DNA of 64,000 nt from Kitasatospora kifunensis. GTDB taxonomy: Bacteria; Actinomycetota; Actinomycetes; Streptomycetales; Streptomycetaceae. This document shows, piece after piece, positions 62,498 through 64,000 of this stretch. Position 1 is the first letter of the stretch. Every line of letters starts with the position of its first letter. Location: contig NZ_JACHJV010000001.1 of assembly GCF_014203855.1 (NCBI RefSeq), positions 1 to 64,000 of the forward strand. The letters run 5' to 3'. The position numbers and the translations under genes were made by a program. The notes beneath the pieces were generated by a model. That model did not search any database, was not told the origin of the DNA, and saw nothing but the letters and a program-made list of their open reading frames with translations.

Positions 62498-63217
62498 ATG
62501 ACTGCCATGAACCACACCGCACGTATCGCCCTGGTCGGGGACCGCTCCGACGCCGTCCGCTCCCACGCCCGCATCCCCGGCCTGCTGGATGCGCTGCGCG
62601 TCCGTGACGGGCTGGACCTGGACGCCTACTGGATCCCCACCGAGGAGGCCGGCCAGGACCTCACCGGCTTCGATGCGATCTGGGTGCTGCCCGGCAGCCC
62701 CTACCGCAGCGAGGACGGGGTACTGGCCGCGATCCGCACGGCACGCGAGAGCGGCGTCCCGTTCCTGGGGACCTGTGGCGGCTTCCAGCACGCGCTGCTG
62801 GAGTTCGCCCGCAACGTCTGCGGCCTGGAGCGCGCCGGCCACGTCGAGAACGACCCGGCGACCGCCGACGAGGACGCCGTGATCGTCCCGCTGGCCTGCT
62901 CACTGGTCGGCCACGAGGGCACCATCAAGGTCTCCCCCGGCTCCCGGGCCGCCCGGCTGCTCGGCGCGGACCGCACCCAGGCGCGCTACCACTGCAACTA
63001 CGGACCCAACCCGCAGCACCTGGACGTGCTGCGCGAACACGGCCTGGTCTTCACAGGAACCGATGAGTCCGGCGAGGTCCGGATCGCCGAACTGCCCACC
63101 CACCCGTTCTTCCTGGCCACCCTCTTCCAGCCCGAACTGGACGGCGACGGTACCCGGGTCCACCCGCTGATCACCGCTCTGGCCACGGCCGCCGCGGACC
63201 ACGCCGGCACCCGGTGA
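62498..63217 (+). CDS. CTP-synthase C-terminal-like glutamine amidotransferase
   Basis: The 239-aa protein is a stand-alone class I glutamine amidotransferase related to the C-terminal domain of CTP synthase: IALVGDRSDAVRSHARIPGLLDAL, GSPYRSEDGVLAAI and GTCGGFQHALLEFARNVCGL (nucleophile Cys in the first motif). Related proteins carry selenocysteine at this site in some bacteria; here it is Cys. There is no synthetase domain, so it must partner another enzyme or act as an amidase. ATG 62498 or 62507 are possible starts. It overlaps the next small ORF by GTGA. Confidence 0.85.
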   Translation: MTAMNHTARIALVGDRSDAVRSHARIPGLLDALRVRDGLDLDAYWIPTEEAGQDLTGFDAIWVLPGSPYRSEDGVLAAIRTARESGVPFLGTCGGFQHALLEFARNVCGLERAGHVENDPATADEDAVIVPLACSLVGHEGTIKVSPGSRAARLLGADRTQARYHCNYGPNPQHLDVLREHGLVFTGTDESGEVRIAELPTHPFFLATLFQPELDGDGTRVHPLITALATAAADHAGTR

Positions 63218-63504
63218 GCGCTCGCACCCTCCAGGACCGGGCCGGCGCCCTGGTCCGCGCCTGGCTGCGCGCGTGCACCGTGCCCGACGCCCACGCCGGA
63301 AGCCCGCTCGCCACCCTCCCGGAAGCCGCACTGAGCGCCGCACGCGTCAACTCCGCGGAGCTTCAGTACTCCTTCGCTGCCGTCGCCTCCTGCGCGCTCC
63401 AGCCGGGTGCTGAAGGCCGATCAGCGGGCAGCCGATCAGCGGGCGGCCGCTCCCCCGGTCGGTCGGCCGATCAGGGGATCCGGGGCATGCAGCGGGCGTC
63501 CTAG
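63214..63504 (+). CDS. small ORF coupled to amidotransferase, uncertain
   Basis: GTG 63214 overlaps the previous stop (GTGA). The 96-aa product has an N-terminal region with ordinary codon use (RTLQDRAGALVRAWLRACTV) and a low-complexity Gly/Ser/Arg C-terminus encoded by a GATCAGCGGGC-type repeat. It resembles no known protein. It may be real but short. Confidence 0.35.
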   Translation: MSARTLQDRAGALVRAWLRACTVPDAHAGSPLATLPEAALSAARVNSAELQYSFAAVASCALQPGAEGRSAGSRSAGGRSPGRSADQGIRGMQRAS

Positions 63505-63584
63505 GGTCGGTCGTGGCGGCAGGCGGGCTCACCGCGGCCGCCACGGCGGGACGGATCCCGACCGTCCCGCGGCCATCAGCTCAG

Positions 63585-63628
63585 CTGCACAGCTCCGAAA
63601 CTGCACAGCTCCGAAACTGCACAGCTCC
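63585..63628. repeat. 16-nt direct repeats, about 2.75 copies
   Basis: CTGCACAGCTCCGAAA occurs twice in tandem (63585-63600, 63601-63616) plus 12 nt of a third copy, directly upstream of the ribosome site of the SPW gene. Confidence 0.8.
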
Positions 63629-63648
63629 AAGAGAAGGAGGCGAGTCGT

Positions 63649-64000
63649 ATGGCCGACGTCTCACAGCAATCCGGTGACCTCTCCGCCCACCCCGACGTGT
63701 CCGAGATGCGGGCCCGGTACGCACGCATGCTGGACGGGCCGCAGGCCGTCGCGGTCGACGGACTGGTCGTCCTCGCCGGGCTCTACCTGGCCATCTCGGG
63801 CTGGGTGGTGCACTTCAACACCACCAGTGCCGAGTTGACCGCCTGCAACCTGATCGTCGGCATCGCGATCGCCCTCCTCGGGGTCGGGCTGACCCTGGCG
63901 CCGGCCCGGATGCGCACGCTGACCTGGGCGGCGGTTGTGGCCGGAATCTGGCTGATCGTCTCGCCCTGGGTCGCCACCGCCGGCCACCACGCCTCGGCGG
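63649..64000 (+). CDS. SPW-repeat membrane protein (3' end outside window)
   Basis: AAGGAGG lies 8 nt before ATG 63649. The visible 117 aa begin with a polar segment (MADVSQQSGDLSAHPDVSEM) and hold hydrophobic helices VVLAGLYLAISGWVVHF, LIVGIAIALLGVGLTLAP and TWAAVVAGIWLIVSPWVA. The LIVSPW segment is the family motif. Function is unknown. The gene runs off the window. Confidence 0.78.
   Translation, partial: MADVSQQSGDLSAHPDVSEMRARYARMLDGPQAVAVDGLVVLAGLYLAISGWVVHFNTTSAELTACNLIVGIAIALLGVGLTLAPARMRTLTWAAVVAGIWLIVSPWVATAGHHASA

Overview
The window is high-GC (about 72%) DNA with codon third positions almost all G or C, GTG starts, Tat substrates, a DUF397/DUF5753-type gene pair, a PucR regulator and many secreted carbohydrate-active proteins. 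This points to a Streptomycetaceae genome (Streptomyces or Kitasatospora-like), most likely an accessory chromosome-arm region. No rRNA, tRNA or CRISPR array was seen.

Layout. (1) 1-9.2 kb: a GH42 beta-galactosidase (start outside the window) overlaps a Tat-exported GH63-type glucosidase. A 50-aa protein, a serine beta-lactamase-like hydrolase, an SGNH hydrolase and a secreted ricin-type lectin follow, then a TetR/MFS drug-efflux pair with matching operators. (2) 9.2-14.4 kb: a three-gene minus-strand operon of a 1177-aa CHAT-protease protein, a Cys/His-rich small protein and a membrane protein. (3) 14.8-20.3 kb: a GltS-like FMN protein, alpha/beta hydrolase, AlkB-like dioxygenase, NTF2-fold protein and a 577-aa protein whose N-terminus carries the motif of contractile-injection-system cargo. 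(4) 20.3-30.3 kb: a sugar-acid catabolic locus (two MFS transporters, enolase-superfamily enzyme, frameshifted SDR, SMP-30 lactonase) with a shared palindromic operator. It ends in a TnpB element that is itself interrupted by an IS1182-family insertion, next to a decapitated secreted protein. (5) 30.3-36.8 kb: a NUDIX-like gene and a FhuF-like gene split by an IS5-family insertion (clear target duplication, frameshifted transposase), a PucR regulator, a DUF6328 protein and a Tat-exported FAD oxidoreductase.

(6) 36.8-47.0 kb is the most interesting region: a probable new kind of minimal RiPP cluster. An 18-bp open reading frame with a near-perfect Shine-Dalgarno encodes Met-Ser-Tyr-Asp-His, which fits the MxYxH pattern of biarylitide precursors, the smallest known precursor genes. 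It lies just upstream of a cytochrome P450. The same strand continues with an aspartyl/asparaginyl beta-hydroxylase and an amidinotransferase. The divergent strand carries two ATP-grasp ligases (one PGM1-like, the family that couples guanidino acids to ribosomal peptides) and a proline iminopeptidase. An MFS exporter and an ArsR-type regulator complete the set. Together they suggest a Tyr-His crosslinked, possibly Asp-hydroxylated tripeptide that is trimmed by an aminopeptidase and capped with a guanidino acid by ATP-grasp ligation.

(7) 47-64 kb: an SDR, a phosphotransferase-like protein, an SRPBCC protein, a secreted beta-propeller, two LysR regulators divergent from their likely targets, small secreted or coupled ORFs, a secreted NucA/NucB-type nuclease, and a recombination scar at about 56.8-57.1 kb with two oppositely oriented 5'-truncated genes. 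NUDIX and kinase-fragment genes, an FAD monooxygenase, a standalone CTP-synthase-like glutamine amidotransferase and a truncated SPW-repeat membrane protein close the window.
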